Part shown: piece by piece, positions 1 to 9,152 of the stretch | How the letters are laid out: each line of letters begins with the position of its first letter | Position numbering within the stretch: position 1 is the stretch's first letter | Source of the DNA: Paenibacillus ginsengihumi DSM 21568 | GTDB taxonomy: Bacteria; Bacillota; Bacilli; Paenibacillales; NBRC-103111 | Assembly: GCF_000380965.1 (NCBI RefSeq) | Contig: NZ_KB905598.1 | Location: 1 to 36,843 of the forward strand | Length of the DNA stretch: 36,843 bases | Reading direction: 5' to 3' | The notes under the pieces: model-generated | Told to the model about the DNA's origin: nothing | Seen by the model: the letters and a program-made list of their open reading frames with translations, nothing else | Databases searched by the model: none | Made by a program: the position numbers and the translations under genes

Positions 1-130
1 TAGCCCAAAATGCCGAAGTAAGGCTGCTCACTTGCGTTAGAATGTCAAATCGATCGTTTCGAGCGAAATAAGCTCTCTGGCTAGCGTTAGCCCGGCAAAA
101 CAGCACCCTGGGCTAACGAGCATGAAGAGA
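1..130 (-). repeat. Dispersed repeat family B, copy 1 (cut by window edge)
   Basis: Read on the minus strand, this stretch matches 21251-21411 and 36451-36573 on the plus strand. The best conserved core is 10-91. Shared landmarks are TAACGCAAGTGAG (one base different here), GAGCTTATTT, CTCGAA and AGCTAACGCT-like blocks in the same order and spacing. It contains no plausible gene and its left end may extend beyond the window. What it does is unknown; it could be a degenerate mobile element or an intergenic repeat. Confidence 0.75.
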
Positions 131-257
131 CTCCACGTCAGCGTTCGAGCTCCGCATTAGCGCGGCCCCTCCCCGGGCACACCCCAGGCGCATGAAGCGA
201 CAAATCCTGCAAAAAATGCAACTTTTTCCGGTCTCTTCGCCCTAGAGGAAGGAGAAT

Positions 258-388
258 GTTGTATTTTGTGCAACAATTTAGGGGCGGTTAGCTTCAAATC
301 CGGGAATATCGCCCAAATTGTTGCACTTTTTACAACATTGAGCCGCCAATAGGGGTTATCCCCCCATTTTTGTTGTACAAAATACAAC
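258..388. repeat. Three copies of a 17-bp palindrome, GTTGTA-N5-TACAAC type
   Basis: The copies are at 258-274 (right arm TGCAAC), 320-336 (weaker, central mismatch) and 372-388 (perfect arms GTTGTA and TACAAC around CAAAA). A fourth perfect copy is at 36583-36599, directly before a group II intron. The 372-388 copy and that one also share flanking bases on one side. These are likely transcribed hairpins or protein-binding dyads belonging to a dispersed repeat. No gene is visible between 1 and 635. Confidence 0.7.
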
Positions 389-400
389 ATTTGCTCGCTC

Positions 401-475
401 TCTTGGGGAACTCTCCGGCGAATTTTCAGGCACCGAAGGTGACGATGACGTAAGGCAGCATTCGTTACAGGCGCT
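401..475 (+). repeat. Structured repeat family A, copy A1 (divergent)
   Basis: Most diverged copy of the ~90-bp repeat. It keeps GGCGAATTTTCAGGCACC, the triloop hairpin CACC-GAA-GGTG, and a following hairpin TGACG...CGTTA that uses a G-U pair where other copies have G-C. The first stem (CTTGGGGA with TTTTCAGG) is held mostly by G-U pairs. It lies upstream of the asnB promoter. Confidence 0.65.
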
Positions 476-569
476 TAAGCTTCATTTTTGCTTTCATCAT
501 ATAAAACTGCATTGCGGGCTGTCTACTGAAAAATTGCGACAAACGGGCCGGTTTCGCGCTACGATCCGA

Positions 570-600
570 TTTCCAGAAGCGGCTGCGAATATGCTATACT
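570..600 (+). promoter_or_regulatory. Possible promoter of asnB
   Basis: TATACT at 595-600 is a good -10 box. The -35 is weak: TTTCCA at 570-575 or TTCCAG at 571-576, with an 18-19 bp spacer. A start of transcription near 607 would leave a short leader containing the ribosome site at 620-624. Confidence 0.4.
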
Positions 601-635
601 TATATATCGGATTTTACGGAGGAGGAAACCAATTT

Positions 636-2510
636 ATGTGCGGCATCACCGGAGTGATGTATTTTGACGACCAGCAACCTGAACAACCGCTGCTGCAAAG
701 CATGACGGACTGCATTGTACACCGGGGGCCGGACGATTTCGGATTTTGGAGCGACCGCCGTATCGGGCTCGGATTCCGGCGGCTGTCCATCATCGATTTG
801 GCGGAAGGGCACCAGCCTCTCTGCAATGAGGACGAGACGGTATGGATCGCGTTCAACGGCGAAATCTACAATTATAAATATTTGCGCAATATGCTTATTG
901 ACCGGGGGCATCAGTTTAAAACGCATTCCGACACGGAGGTCATCGTCCATCTGTACGAGGAATTCGGCGAGGAATGCGTGAGACAGCTGCGCGGCATGTT
1001 CGGCTTCGTGATCTGGGATCGCAAGCGGGAGAGACTGTTCGGCGCGCGCGACCATTTCGGCATCAAGCCGTTCTATTATTTCCGGGACGGGCGGCAGTTT
1101 CTGTTCGGCTCGGAGATCAAGAGCATTCTGGCCGCTGGCGTCGAGCGCTCGATCGATTCGGAAAGCCTGCTGAACTATATGACGTTCCAGTACGTGCCCG
1201 AGCCGAATACGATGTTTCGCGGCATCAAGAAGCTGCCACCGGGCCATTATGTGACGGTGTCCCGCGACGGCGACATGGACATTCGCCGCTATTGGGACCC
1301 GATGCTGGAGCCGGAGGAGCGCCCATTCGCCGAGTATGTGGAGCAAATCCGCGAAGCTTTGAAGGATTCGGTCATTCATCATATGCAGAGCGACGTGGAG
1401 CGGGGCTGCTTCCTGTCGAGCGGCATCGACTCGACGGCGATCGCTGCGCATATGCGGCGCATCGAGCCGATTCGCACGTTCTCGGTCGGCTTCGACGGGC
1501 CGAATAATGAGACGGTGATCTCCCGCGAGACGGCCAAGGCGCTCGATACGGAGCATTACGAGAAAATCATCACGCAGGAGGATTATTTCGCGACGCTGCC
1601 GAGGGCGGTATGGCATCAGGACGAGCCGGTCGCCGACCCTTCGGCGATCGCGCTGTATCACGTGGCCGAACTGGCCCGCCGGCACGTAACCGTCGTGCTC
1701 TCCGGAGAAGGCGCCGACGAACTGTTCGGCGGCTACCGTATCTATAACGAGCCGCTGTCGCTGGCGCCCATCGAGCGGCTGCCGCATTCGCTCAAGCGGC
1801 TGCTGCACGCTGTCGCCCGGCTGCTGCCGGAAGGGATGTACGGCCGGGGGTACTTGCTCAGGGGAACGACGCCTCTGGAGGAGCGGTTCCTTGGCAACGC
1901 CAAAATTTTCAGCGAGGACATGAAGGCGGAAGTCGTGCGGATGGATCGGGAAATGCTGCGGACGTACCGCAACCCGGTTCAGGTGGCGAAGACGTTTTAC
2001 GACAAAACCGGTCATCTCGATCCGGTGTCGCGCATGCAGTATATCGATATGAATCTGTGGCTGCCCGGAGACATTCTGATGAAGGCGGACAAAATGACGA
2101 TGGCTCACTCGCTGGAGCTGCGCGTTCCTTTTCTCGATGTGGAGCTGTACGAGGTTGCCCGGCGCATTCCCGCCAAATACCGGATCGCTGAAGGGACGAC
2201 GAAGTACATTTTCCGCAAGGCGATGGAGGGCATCATTCCGGATGCGATTCTGCATCGTCCGAAGCTCGGCTTCCCTGTCCCTATGCGCGATTGGCTGAAA
2301 GGGGCGGCCGGAGACCGCGTGCTGGAGGAGATCGCGGCCGGCGGCATCGAGGACTATATCCGCATCGAGGCGATGCAAGCGATGCTGAAGAAGCACCGGG
2401 ACGGTCAAGGCGACTATTCCCGCAGGCTGTGGACGATCTACATGTTCGCCCTGTGGCATGCAACATATATGGAGGACATGTCGGAGAAGGCTTATGCGCG
2501 GGCGCTGTAA
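636..2510 (+). CDS. asnB: Asparagine synthetase (glutamine-hydrolysing), AsnB family
   Basis: Makes asparagine (or amidates a related carboxylate) from glutamine and ATP in the cytoplasm. The 624-residue protein begins MCGITG, so Cys2 becomes the N-terminal nucleophile of the glutaminase domain after Met removal; RLSIID, NGEIYNY and SDTEV follow in the usual order. The synthetase domain carries the ATP PP-loop SSGIDST at residues 261-267 and GEGADELFGGY further on. The frame is open upstream to a TTG at 534, but the GGAGG at 620-624 and the need for Cys2 fix the start at 636. Bacillus has several paralogues (AsnB, AsnH, AsnO), one of which amidates cell-wall diaminopimelate; this sequence alone does not say which role applies. 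Family certain, exact paralogue not. Confidence 0.95.
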   Translation: MCGITGVMYFDDQQPEQPLLQSMTDCIVHRGPDDFGFWSDRRIGLGFRRLSIIDLAEGHQPLCNEDETVWIAFNGEIYNYKYLRNMLIDRGHQFKTHSDTEVIVHLYEEFGEECVRQLRGMFGFVIWDRKRERLFGARDHFGIKPFYYFRDGRQFLFGSEIKSILAAGVERSIDSESLLNYMTFQYVPEPNTMFRGIKKLPPGHYVTVSRDGDMDIRRYWDPMLEPEERPFAEYVEQIREALKDSVIHHMQSDVERGCFLSSGIDSTAIAAHMRRIEPIRTFSVGFDGPNNETVISRETAKALDTEHYEKIITQEDYFATLPRAVWHQDEPVADPSAIALYHVAELARRHVTVVLSGEGADELFGGYRIYNEPLSLAPIERLPHSLKRLLHAVARLLPEGMYGRGYLLRGTTPLEERFLGNAKIFSEDMKAEVVRMDREMLRTYRNPVQVAKTFYDKTGHLDPVSRMQYIDMNLWLPGDILMKADKMTMAHSLELRVPFLDVELYEVARRIPAKYRIAEGTTKYIFRKAMEGIIPDAILHRPKLGFPVPMRDWLKGAAGDRVLEEIAAGGIEDYIRIEAMQAMLKKHRDGQGDYSRRLWTIYMFALWHATYMEDMSEKAYARAL

Positions 2511-2534
2511 CGCCTTCGCATCCGGATTGTACAT

Positions 2535-2626
2535 ATGGACGCCTATGACGGGCCATTTCCTTTGTCATCGGTCGTCACCTGCGGTGTTGAAATTTTTGTC
2601 GGCGGATACCGCCAAATTTTCAAGAT
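2535..2626 (-). repeat. Structured repeat family A, copy A2 (inverted)
   Basis: Read on the minus strand this is a full ~92-nt copy. Stem 1 is TTGAAA...TTTCAA, capped here by GGCGG-TAT-CCGCC instead of the cap used in copies A3 and A6. Next come CACC-GCA-GGTG (loop changed, stem kept), TGAC...GTCA, and TAGGCGTC at the end. It sits between asnB and the HAD gene, on the opposite strand to both. Confidence 0.85.
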
Positions 2627-2645
2627 GGAAGGAGCGGGTTAGGGG

Positions 2646-3389
2646 ATGGGAGAGTATAAGCTGATTGCGCTGGACATGGACGGCACGGTGCTGACGGAGG
2701 AAAAGACCATTTCGGAGGAGAACCGTCAGGCGATCCTCGAGGCAGTGAAGTCGGGCGTAACCGTCATGTTCGCTACGGGAAGGGGCATCCAGAGCGCATA
2801 TCCTTATGTGGAGGAGCTTGGCCTGACGTCGCCGATCGTCACCGTCAACGGCGGCGAGGTATGGAGCAGGCCGGGCGAGTTGTACCGGCGGCGCCCGCTC
2901 GATACAGAGCTCGTCTTCCGTCTGCGCGAGCTGGCGCTTCAATACGATACGTGGTACTGGTCTTACTGCGTAAGCGGCGTATTCAACAAGGAGCGGTGGC
3001 TGGACGATCGCGAGGCGAACGAGCAAACATGGCTTAAATTCGGTTATTATACGGAAGATACCGATATTTTGGCGGCGATCCGCAAGGAGCTCGAGACTTG
3101 GGATCGGTTTGAGCTGACGAATTCGCATCCGTTCAATATCGAGCTGAATCCGAAGGGCGTCAGCAAGGCTAGCGGCTTGCACGACGTGTGCGCCATGCTC
3201 GGCATCACGATGTCCCAGGCGATCGCCATGGGCGACAGCCTGAACGATATCGCCATGATCCGCGAGGCGGGGCTCGGCGTGGCGATGGGCAACGCTCAGG
3301 ACGAAGTGAAGCGTATCGCCGATATCGTAACAGACCGCAACGAGGAGCACGGCGTCGCCAAAGTGATTCGCGAGTACGTATTAAGCTAA
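2646..3389 (+). CDS. Cof-type HAD-superfamily phosphatase
   Basis: A 247-residue cytosolic phosphatase of the HAD class IIB (Cof/YwpJ-like) group, which dephosphorylates sugar phosphates, nucleotides or cofactors. The nucleophile motif DMDGT (residues 10-14) opens the protein and the Mg-binding motif GDSLND lies in the C-terminal third; the cap domain lies between them. The ATG at 2646 follows AAGGAG at 2628-2633 with a 12-base gap, and a GGGG closer by. The substrate cannot be inferred; these enzymes are broad. It follows asnB by 135 bp with repeat A2 between, so joint transcription is uncertain. Confidence 0.88.
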   Translation: MGEYKLIALDMDGTVLTEEKTISEENRQAILEAVKSGVTVMFATGRGIQSAYPYVEELGLTSPIVTVNGGEVWSRPGELYRRRPLDTELVFRLRELALQYDTWYWSYCVSGVFNKERWLDDREANEQTWLKFGYYTEDTDILAAIRKELETWDRFELTNSHPFNIELNPKGVSKASGLHDVCAMLGITMSQAIAMGDSLNDIAMIREAGLGVAMGNAQDEVKRIADIVTDRNEEHGVAKVIREYVLS

Positions 3390-3435
3390 GCTAGGCTGGC
3401 TTTAGCTGGACGCAACACGAAAGGAGAGGCGTTTT

Positions 3436-3921
3436 ATGGCAACGACAGCATGGATCATCATCGTCGCCTTGTTCGTCGTCGGCATGGCTGGCGCGGTTTA
3501 TCCGGTGCTGCCCGGAGCGCTGGCGATCTATGCGGCGTTCTTCGTATACGGCTGGATGATCAGCTTCGAGCCGTTCGGAGTATGGTTCTGGCTGTTGCAG
3601 ACGACGCTGCTCGCGCTGCTGCTCATCGTCGATTATGCGGTGAATGCGCTCGGCGTGAAAAAATTCGGCGGAACGCGGGCCTCCGTCGTCGGCAGCACGA
3701 TCGGTCTGCTGCTCGGCCCTTTCGTCATTCCGGTGGCCGGCCTGCTGCTCGGCCCGTTCATCGGCGCGGTTGTCGGCGAGCTGCTCGTCGGCACGGAGTT
3801 CCGGCAGGCAGTGCGCGCGGGAGTCGGGGCGCTTGTCGGTTTTTTCTCCAGCCTGGTCGTCAAGGTCGGCCTGCAGCTGGTCATGATCGTCCTGTTCATT
3901 ATTTGGGTCGTCCGCTACTAG
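3436..3921 (+). CDS. DUF456 family integral membrane protein
   Basis: 161 residues, almost entirely hydrophobic, with about five predicted membrane segments. Gly/Pro-rich motifs are typical of DUF456: PVLPGALAIYAAF near the N-terminus and a repeated GLLLGPF in the middle, once before and once after PVAG. AAGGAG at 3421-3426 sets the ATG at 3436. No biochemical role is established for the family. It sits between the HAD phosphatase (46 bp upstream) and the flippase (62 bp downstream), all on one strand, so the three may form one operon. Confidence 0.8.
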   Translation: MATTAWIIIVALFVVGMAGAVYPVLPGALAIYAAFFVYGWMISFEPFGVWFWLLQTTLLALLLIVDYAVNALGVKKFGGTRASVVGSTIGLLLGPFVIPVAGLLLGPFIGAVVGELLVGTEFRQAVRAGVGALVGFFSSLVVKVGLQLVMIVLFIIWVVRY

Positions 3922-3983
3922 GCTAATTGCGCTCATAGGCTATTGCCCGGCTGGACGGACCCGGGAGGAAGAAGGGAACCAGG

Positions 3984-5684
3984 TTGTCCAAGGATTCGCT
4001 TATCAAAGGAACGCTCATCCTCACCCTGGCCGCGCTGGTGGCCAGGGCGCTTGGCGTGGCGCAGCGCATTCCGCTCGTCCACCTGCTCGGGGATTCGGGG
4101 ATGGCTTCTTATACGATCGCATTCAATATTTATTCGCTGCTGCTTGTCGCGGCGACTGCCGGCATTCCGAGCGCCCTCAGCAAGATGGTGTCCGAGCGGA
4201 CGGCTCGCGGCGCTTTCGGCGAAGCCGATCGCATATACCGCGCGGCGCTCTGGTTCGCCGCCGCCGCGGGGCTCGTCATGAGCGCGCTGCTCTATGCGCT
4301 GGCGCCGCTGTATTTGACGTGGACGGACAATCCGCCGGAGGCGCTGCTGGCGATTCGCGCCATTGCTCCGGCGTTGCTGATGTTCCCGCTGATCGCGATC
4401 ATGCGCGGCTATTTCCAGGGGCGGCAGCATATGATGCCGAACGGCATCTCGCAGATTGTGGAGCAAATTTTCCGCGTGGCGGTATCGGTTCTGCTCGCTT
4501 ATGTGCTGCTCGCCTTCGGGCTGGAATGGGCGATCGCGGGCGCTTCGTTCGGCGGCGTCGCAGGGGGCCTCGCCGCGGCGGGCGTTATGCTGTACTTTGC
4601 CCGCCGCTTCGCCGCGGCCGACCGCGACGAAAGAGCCGCTTACGCGGCGTCGCATAAGGCGAAGGGACAAGCGGCCGTCGGAGAGGCGGATGCGGGAGCT
4701 CCGCTTGCTTACGGCTCCATCTATAAGCAAATGTTTAAGCTGTCGGTGCCGATCGTCATCTTCTCGATGACGGTCACGCTCGTGTATGCCATCGATTCTT
4801 CCATTGTCATTCAGCTGCTGAAGGGAGCGCTGGGCGAAGGGGGCGCGACGGAAATTCTCGGCATTTTGGGCGGCCGCGCCCAATCGCTGGCCGGCATTCC
4901 GATTATTTTGGCCGTCGCCTTGAGCCAGTCCGTCGTGCCGATTATCTCCTCGGCGCATTCGGTCGGCGATCTGAAGCAGGTCGGCGCGCAGACGGGCAAG
5001 GTGCTGCAGCTGTCGCTGCTGACCGGCTTGCCGATGGTGCTCGTTATCTGCGCGGCCGCGCGGCCGATCAACAGCTTTATTTTTGCCAATAAAGCCGGTT
5101 CGCCGTGGGTAGATCAGTACGCGGCGCCGATCATCGTCGCGCTGACGGCGAGCGCCGTCTTTCAGATCGTCATGCAGACGTCGGGCGCCGTGCTGATGGG
5201 CATGGGCCGGATGAAGCCGCTCATGGCCGGCGTCGCCGTCGGCATCGCCGTCAAGCTGGCGGCCAGCTACGCGCTGGCGCCTTCCTTCGGCATCTACGGC
5301 ATCATCGGGGCCACGGCGCTCTGCTTCATCATCATGACGGCGATCAACCTGCTCGTGCTGCGCCGGGCGGTCGCGTTCCGCGTGCTGGGAGCGGCCCGCT
5401 GGGCCGGCTTGGCCCTGACGACGGCCGTTGTCGCCGCGGCCGCCTTGTTCCTCGACGGCTGGTCGGCGCAAGCAATCCGGCCGTTTAGCAGCCCGCAATG
5501 GGACGCGGCGGTTCAAGCGATCATCCAGGCGGGGGCGGCCGGTCTCTTGTATGTGCTGCTGCTGCTTGCGACCCGCACGCTGACGCTCGCCGACCTGGAA
5601 CGGCTGCCGGGCCCGCTGGGCCGTCTGGCGAAGCCCTTGCTGCGCCGCCTGGGCCGGGCCGGGGCGAAGCAGCGGGGCTCGTAG
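3984..5684 (+). CDS. SpoVB/YtgP-type polysaccharide or lipid-linked precursor flippase
   Basis: 566-residue polytopic membrane protein of the MOP/MATE superfamily. This group (SpoVB, YtgP/MurJ-like) moves lipid-linked cell-wall or polysaccharide precursors across the membrane. Family features are the N-terminal SLIKGTLILTLAALVARALG, the GIPSALSKMVSER segment, and roughly fourteen hydrophobic helices, with a charged cytoplasmic loop near residues 205-240. The start is a TTG at 3984 preceded by GGGAGGAAGAAGGG. Bacillus makes several paralogues, some used in spore cortex synthesis, so SpoVB versus YtgP cannot be settled here. The downstream 205 bp are GC-rich and hold no gene. Confidence 0.87.
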   Translation: MSKDSLIKGTLILTLAALVARALGVAQRIPLVHLLGDSGMASYTIAFNIYSLLLVAATAGIPSALSKMVSERTARGAFGEADRIYRAALWFAAAAGLVMSALLYALAPLYLTWTDNPPEALLAIRAIAPALLMFPLIAIMRGYFQGRQHMMPNGISQIVEQIFRVAVSVLLAYVLLAFGLEWAIAGASFGGVAGGLAAAGVMLYFARRFAAADRDERAAYAASHKAKGQAAVGEADAGAPLAYGSIYKQMFKLSVPIVIFSMTVTLVYAIDSSIVIQLLKGALGEGGATEILGILGGRAQSLAGIPIILAVALSQSVVPIISSAHSVGDLKQVGAQTGKVLQLSLLTGLPMVLVICAAARPINSFIFANKAGSPWVDQYAAPIIVALTASAVFQIVMQTSGAVLMGMGRMKPLMAGVAVGIAVKLAASYALAPSFGIYGIIGATALCFIIMTAINLLVLRRAVAFRVLGAARWAGLALTTAVVAAAALFLDGWSAQAIRPFSSPQWDAAVQAIIQAGAAGLLYVLLLLATRTLTLADLERLPGPLGRLAKPLLRRLGRAGAKQRGS

Positions 5685-5717
5685 GCGCCGCCGGCGGTAG
5701 CCAGCGCGGCGGGCGGT

Positions 5718-5780
5718 ACCGGTTCCGCCGCGCCGCTGCTTGCCGCTGAGGTCGCGCTGGACTTGGGACGGGAACCGGTA
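5718..5780. other. Spaced inverted repeat in the gap between convergent genes
   Basis: TACCGGTTCC at 5718-5727 is repeated in inverted form at 5771-5780 (GGAACCGGTA), 43 bp apart. The gap separates the ends of two converging genes, but there is no T-run, so it is not a standard terminator. Meaning unknown. Confidence 0.4.
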
Positions 5781-5889
5781 TCGAAGCTCCCGGCAGCTGC
5801 TGGCGCCGCGCGGAATTTGCATGGCGGCGGCGCTGCCCGGGCCGCTGTGCCGGGCGGAATCCCGTGCCGGCCCCGCCCGGGAGCGCTCC

Positions 5890-7209
5890 CTATTCCAGCA
5901 GGCGCCCGGCCCGCGCCGCCAGCTCGATCGCGCGCAGCCCGGCGGCGTAGGCATCCGTCATATCATACGAAGCAGGCGGCTCGATGTCCGTCATATACTT
6001 CAGCGGCGTCAAATCCGCGCACCAGTCGTATTCCTCCGGCACGGCGACCGGGCGGTCGGGCCAGGCGTCGCCGAGCGGAGGGCTGTAGATCGGCGCTGCG
6101 CCGGGACGGAGCCGGATGCCGTCCAGCCGCTCTTGCGGCGGCGTTCCGGTTCGGGAGGGGCCCGCTTCTCTGCCCAGGGCAGCGAACCGATGCGGCCAAT
6201 AGTCCGAGCGAGAGCCTGTATGCTTGCGCTGGGCGGCAAACCGCCGTGCTCCTTCGCGAACAGCGGGAATGGCGAACAAAATGGCATACAGCTTCTTGCC
6301 GAATTCGATGCGCTCGCGCAGGCTGGCGAAATTTTCGAGAATGAGTCCGGCCAGACGCGGCGCGCGCTCCTCCGCTTCTTTCCCTTGCGGCAGATCGACG
6401 AAGTGATTTTGCTCCGACAAGTACGGAAAAACCACCTGATTCAGCTGCAGCAGCGACTGCGCCCGAAAATACGCCGCTTCCAACACTTCCTCCCGAAATT
6501 GGCGATTCCCGACGACCCGCCCCTCGATGTAGCTTTGCTCGTTGACGATGAGCCCGACGGTCAGCAGGACGGGATCGTTGTGCCGCCAGAAGCTTTCCCA
6601 GACGAAGCGCATAAACTGCGACACCCCGAACCTCGGCAGCAGATGAAACAGCGGCCGGCCCGCCTTCACGCTCTCCTCGTACAGCAGAAGCTGGGGATAA
6701 GCATCGCGAAAAATCAAGGCGTTAGCCCGCTCCAAAAATTCAAAGAGCTGCTCGCGCTGGCGTCCGTCCAATACATGCGGCAACAGCCCGCCCTGCAAAT
6801 CGGTCATATTCCAGCCGCCGTTGCGTGACACCATGTGTGCCAGGAACGCCCATTCGAGCTCCGGGTTCCGCAGGTGCATGTCCCAATAGGCAGCCGTCCG
6901 GCTGACGTTATTGCGGTTGTCGGCATCGCGGCGCCGCATGATGCGATCAACCAGCGCCGTTTCCGCCGGCCCGGCGGGCGGGCTGCCGCCTGACAGCGGC
7001 GTGCCGGCCTGCTGCAGCTGGCGCTCCAGCCGCTGTCTCAGCTCGAGCAGCGCCTGCGGCTTCATGCGCAAGCGGGGCGCTGAGGCGAGCTGCACGCTCT
7101 CAGCCGCACTCGCCCCCAGAACCGCTTTCGCCCGTCTCAGCGCCTCCCGCGGCAGCTCTGCCAAGCGCCGTAGCCAATGCTTCTCCCGGCCGCCTTTTTC
7201 GCTTTGCAT
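5890..7209 (-). CDS. DUF2515 family protein (YppC-like)
   Basis: 439-residue protein matching the DUF2515 family, represented by Bacillus YppC, by motifs such as NRNNVSRTAAYWD, HMVSRNGGWNMTDL and the later FVWESFWRHNDPVLLTVGL. The family has no known function. It looks soluble, with no signal peptide. Two upstream in-frame starts exist (to 7305), but the ATG at 7209 is preceded by GGGAGG with an ideal 8-base gap, so it is chosen. The C-terminal part is proline- and arginine-rich. It is transcribed divergently from the lipoprotein gene at 7346, sharing a 136-bp intergenic region. Confidence 0.8.
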   Translation of the reverse strand: MQSEKGGREKHWLRRLAELPREALRRAKAVLGASAAESVQLASAPRLRMKPQALLELRQRLERQLQQAGTPLSGGSPPAGPAETALVDRIMRRRDADNRNNVSRTAAYWDMHLRNPELEWAFLAHMVSRNGGWNMTDLQGGLLPHVLDGRQREQLFEFLERANALIFRDAYPQLLLYEESVKAGRPLFHLLPRFGVSQFMRFVWESFWRHNDPVLLTVGLIVNEQSYIEGRVVGNRQFREEVLEAAYFRAQSLLQLNQVVFPYLSEQNHFVDLPQGKEAEERAPRLAGLILENFASLRERIEFGKKLYAILFAIPAVREGARRFAAQRKHTGSRSDYWPHRFAALGREAGPSRTGTPPQERLDGIRLRPGAAPIYSPPLGDAWPDRPVAVPEEYDWCADLTPLKYMTDIEPPASYDMTDAYAAGLRAIELAARAGRLLE

Positions 7210-7345
7210 GAAGAAATTCCTCCCAGCTAAAAGGATTTTCATGGTATTTGTCGAATCAATTACAGGGTGAAGGTGCGACTTTTTCGTTGCTGATACGTAG
7301 AACAATACGTCGGCGGCACTTATTACATCATTTGGAGGTTATCGC

Positions 7346-8926
7346 GTGAAGAGGAAAAGGTTTTTATCCATGGTAAGCTTTGTCCTCGTCGGAGTGCTCC
7401 TGCTGCTTGCGGGATGTCAGCCCGTCGGGGGAATCGACATCAACAAAGTGATGACAAACAGCGCCAATGTGACTTCGTCGCAGAGCAAGCAGACGGTGAC
7501 TGTCGAGCTGACGAGAGATTTGGCGGCTGCGCTGTCGCCGGAAGAGCAAAAGCTGCTCGATCTGTTCGGCACGGTAAAGTTGAATTTGAGCGACGTCAAA
7601 ATGCAGGACCTGCAGACGGTTTCGGTCAAAGGCGATTTCGAGTATAAGAAAGGACGCATTCCGTTTACTTTGACGACGGATAATCAGCAATTCGTGATCC
7701 AAATCGAAGGGGCTAAGAAGCCGATCGTCTTCAGCAACAGCGTCGCGCTTCACGATACGGATGAGTTCTCCGCAGAGCTTGTGGCCCAGCTGGAGCAGCT
7801 GCAGAGCAAAGCGGTCGAGATCGCACCGGCGATCGTATCGTTCTTCGTCACCCATATGCCGAATCCGAGCAAAATCTCCGTTGACAACGCGACGGAGACG
7901 GTTAACGGGGAAAGCCTGGCGCTTAAGAAAATCCATGTCGAGGTGAACGGCAGCGAGCTGCCGCAGCTGGTCAAAGGCTTCCTGACCGGCATTTTGGAAG
8001 ACGAAGCAGGCCTGAAAGAATTTATCGGCCAGCTGTACGACCTGTATGTGCCGATTATTAAAACGGCGATCAAGGAAAGCGGCGAATCGGGCGAAGACGA
8101 CCCGATGGCCGGCGAAGTGATGCCGTTCCTTGAAAACAAGACGCTGGCCGTCGAGTTCGTGCATACGTTCCTGAAGGAAAATCTGGCGACGCTGCTCGCC
8201 TCCTACGACAAGTCGCTGAACGATCTGCTGGCCAACGGCGGCAAAGAGTTCCTGAATGAAAACCAGACGCTCAAAACCGATATTTACGTCGATCAGGATA
8301 TGATGATCCGCAAGCAGACGATGGAGCTTTCGCTGCTGCTTCCGAACAGCGCAGCAAGCGGAATCAAGAACGTGAAGATTACGAGCGAACAAGAGCAATG
8401 GAACATCAACAAGCCGGTTACAGCCGACAAGATCGATACGTCCGGCGGCGTCGTCGAGCTGAGCGACGATACTGCGGGAATTAATCCGAGCCGTCTCGTC
8501 GCCGCGCTGGACAAAAATTCTCAGCTTTACAAGCTGCTGAAGGAAGACCTGAACATTACCAAGAAAGAAATTTACATGTCCATGAGCGACGAGTTTGAGG
8601 ACCCTGCGCTGACGACGAAGCCGTACAATAACGAAGGCACGGTCATGGTGCCGGTGCGCTTCGTCTCCGAAGAGCTCGATGCCGATGTCAAATGGAACGC
8701 CGAGCTTCGTCAAGTCACCATTACGGACCCGCTCAGCGGCAACGTCGTCGTCCTGACGATCGACAGCAAGCAAGCGACCGTGAACGGCGCCGCCAAGACA
8801 CTGGAAAAAGAAGCGGTGCTCATCGAAGGCACGACCTTCGTTCCGGTGCGCTTCGTCTCCGAGAGCCTGGGCGCCGACGTGAAATGGGAGCAGGAAACAC
8901 AAACGGTCATCATTACCCGGGACTAA
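7346..8926 (+). CDS. Lipoprotein with two copper-amine-oxidase-like (stalk) repeats
   Basis: 526 residues exported and lipid-anchored: a hydrophobic signal peptide ends in the lipobox LLAGC with Cys24. The C-terminal part carries the stalk-domain signature VPVRFVSE twice, each followed by DVKW and a VTI/VII strand; this fold (copper amine oxidase N-terminal-like) is common in Paenibacillus surface proteins. The central ~350 residues are acidic and not recognised. The start is a GTG at 7346 behind TGGAGG. A strong terminator follows directly, so it is probably a single-gene unit. Likely a cell-surface or wall-associated protein; no enzyme motif is visible. Confidence 0.85.
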   Translation: MKRKRFLSMVSFVLVGVLLLLAGCQPVGGIDINKVMTNSANVTSSQSKQTVTVELTRDLAAALSPEEQKLLDLFGTVKLNLSDVKMQDLQTVSVKGDFEYKKGRIPFTLTTDNQQFVIQIEGAKKPIVFSNSVALHDTDEFSAELVAQLEQLQSKAVEIAPAIVSFFVTHMPNPSKISVDNATETVNGESLALKKIHVEVNGSELPQLVKGFLTGILEDEAGLKEFIGQLYDLYVPIIKTAIKESGESGEDDPMAGEVMPFLENKTLAVEFVHTFLKENLATLLASYDKSLNDLLANGGKEFLNENQTLKTDIYVDQDMMIRKQTMELSLLLPNSAASGIKNVKITSEQEQWNINKPVTADKIDTSGGVVELSDDTAGINPSRLVAALDKNSQLYKLLKEDLNITKKEIYMSMSDEFEDPALTTKPYNNEGTVMVPVRFVSEELDADVKWNAELRQVTITDPLSGNVVVLTIDSKQATVNGAAKTLEKEAVLIEGTTFVPVRFVSESLGADVKWEQETQTVIITRD

Positions 8927-8947
8927 GCTTCCGGCAATAAGCTGAAC

Positions 8948-8975
8948 AAAAAGACCACGATTCCGTGGTCTTTTT
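8948..8975. terminator. Intrinsic terminator, works in both directions
   Basis: AAAAAGACCACG, loop ATTC, then CGTGGTCTTTTT: a perfect 12-bp stem with T-runs on both strands. It ends the lipoprotein gene. Confidence 0.93.
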
Positions 8976-9152
8976 GTTGTTAACTGCATCAAGCTAAGCT
9001 GCTGCCAAATCGTGGCCGCTCATCCTGGAGCGGGCGTTGATACATGCAGTATAACCGGAAATGTACGGGAATATCCGGACGCATGCCCGCATGCGGCGTG
9101 ATGGAATAGCTTTTCCCACTGTACGGTCCGCCGTCCGTGCCGTGGAGAAGCG

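Noticed and set aside
157..390. 77-codon minus-strand frame at the left end
   Set aside because: Lies entirely across the palindrome cluster and has no recognisable protein features.
600..2534. Long open frame of 644 codons antisense to asnB
   Set aside because: It mirrors the asnB codon pattern, has no family features and no ribosome site; typical shadow frame in GC-rich DNA.
3933..5954. 673-codon frame antisense to the flippase gene
   Set aside because: Very Arg/Gln/Asp-rich, low-complexity product with no domain; complements a clearly real membrane-protein gene.
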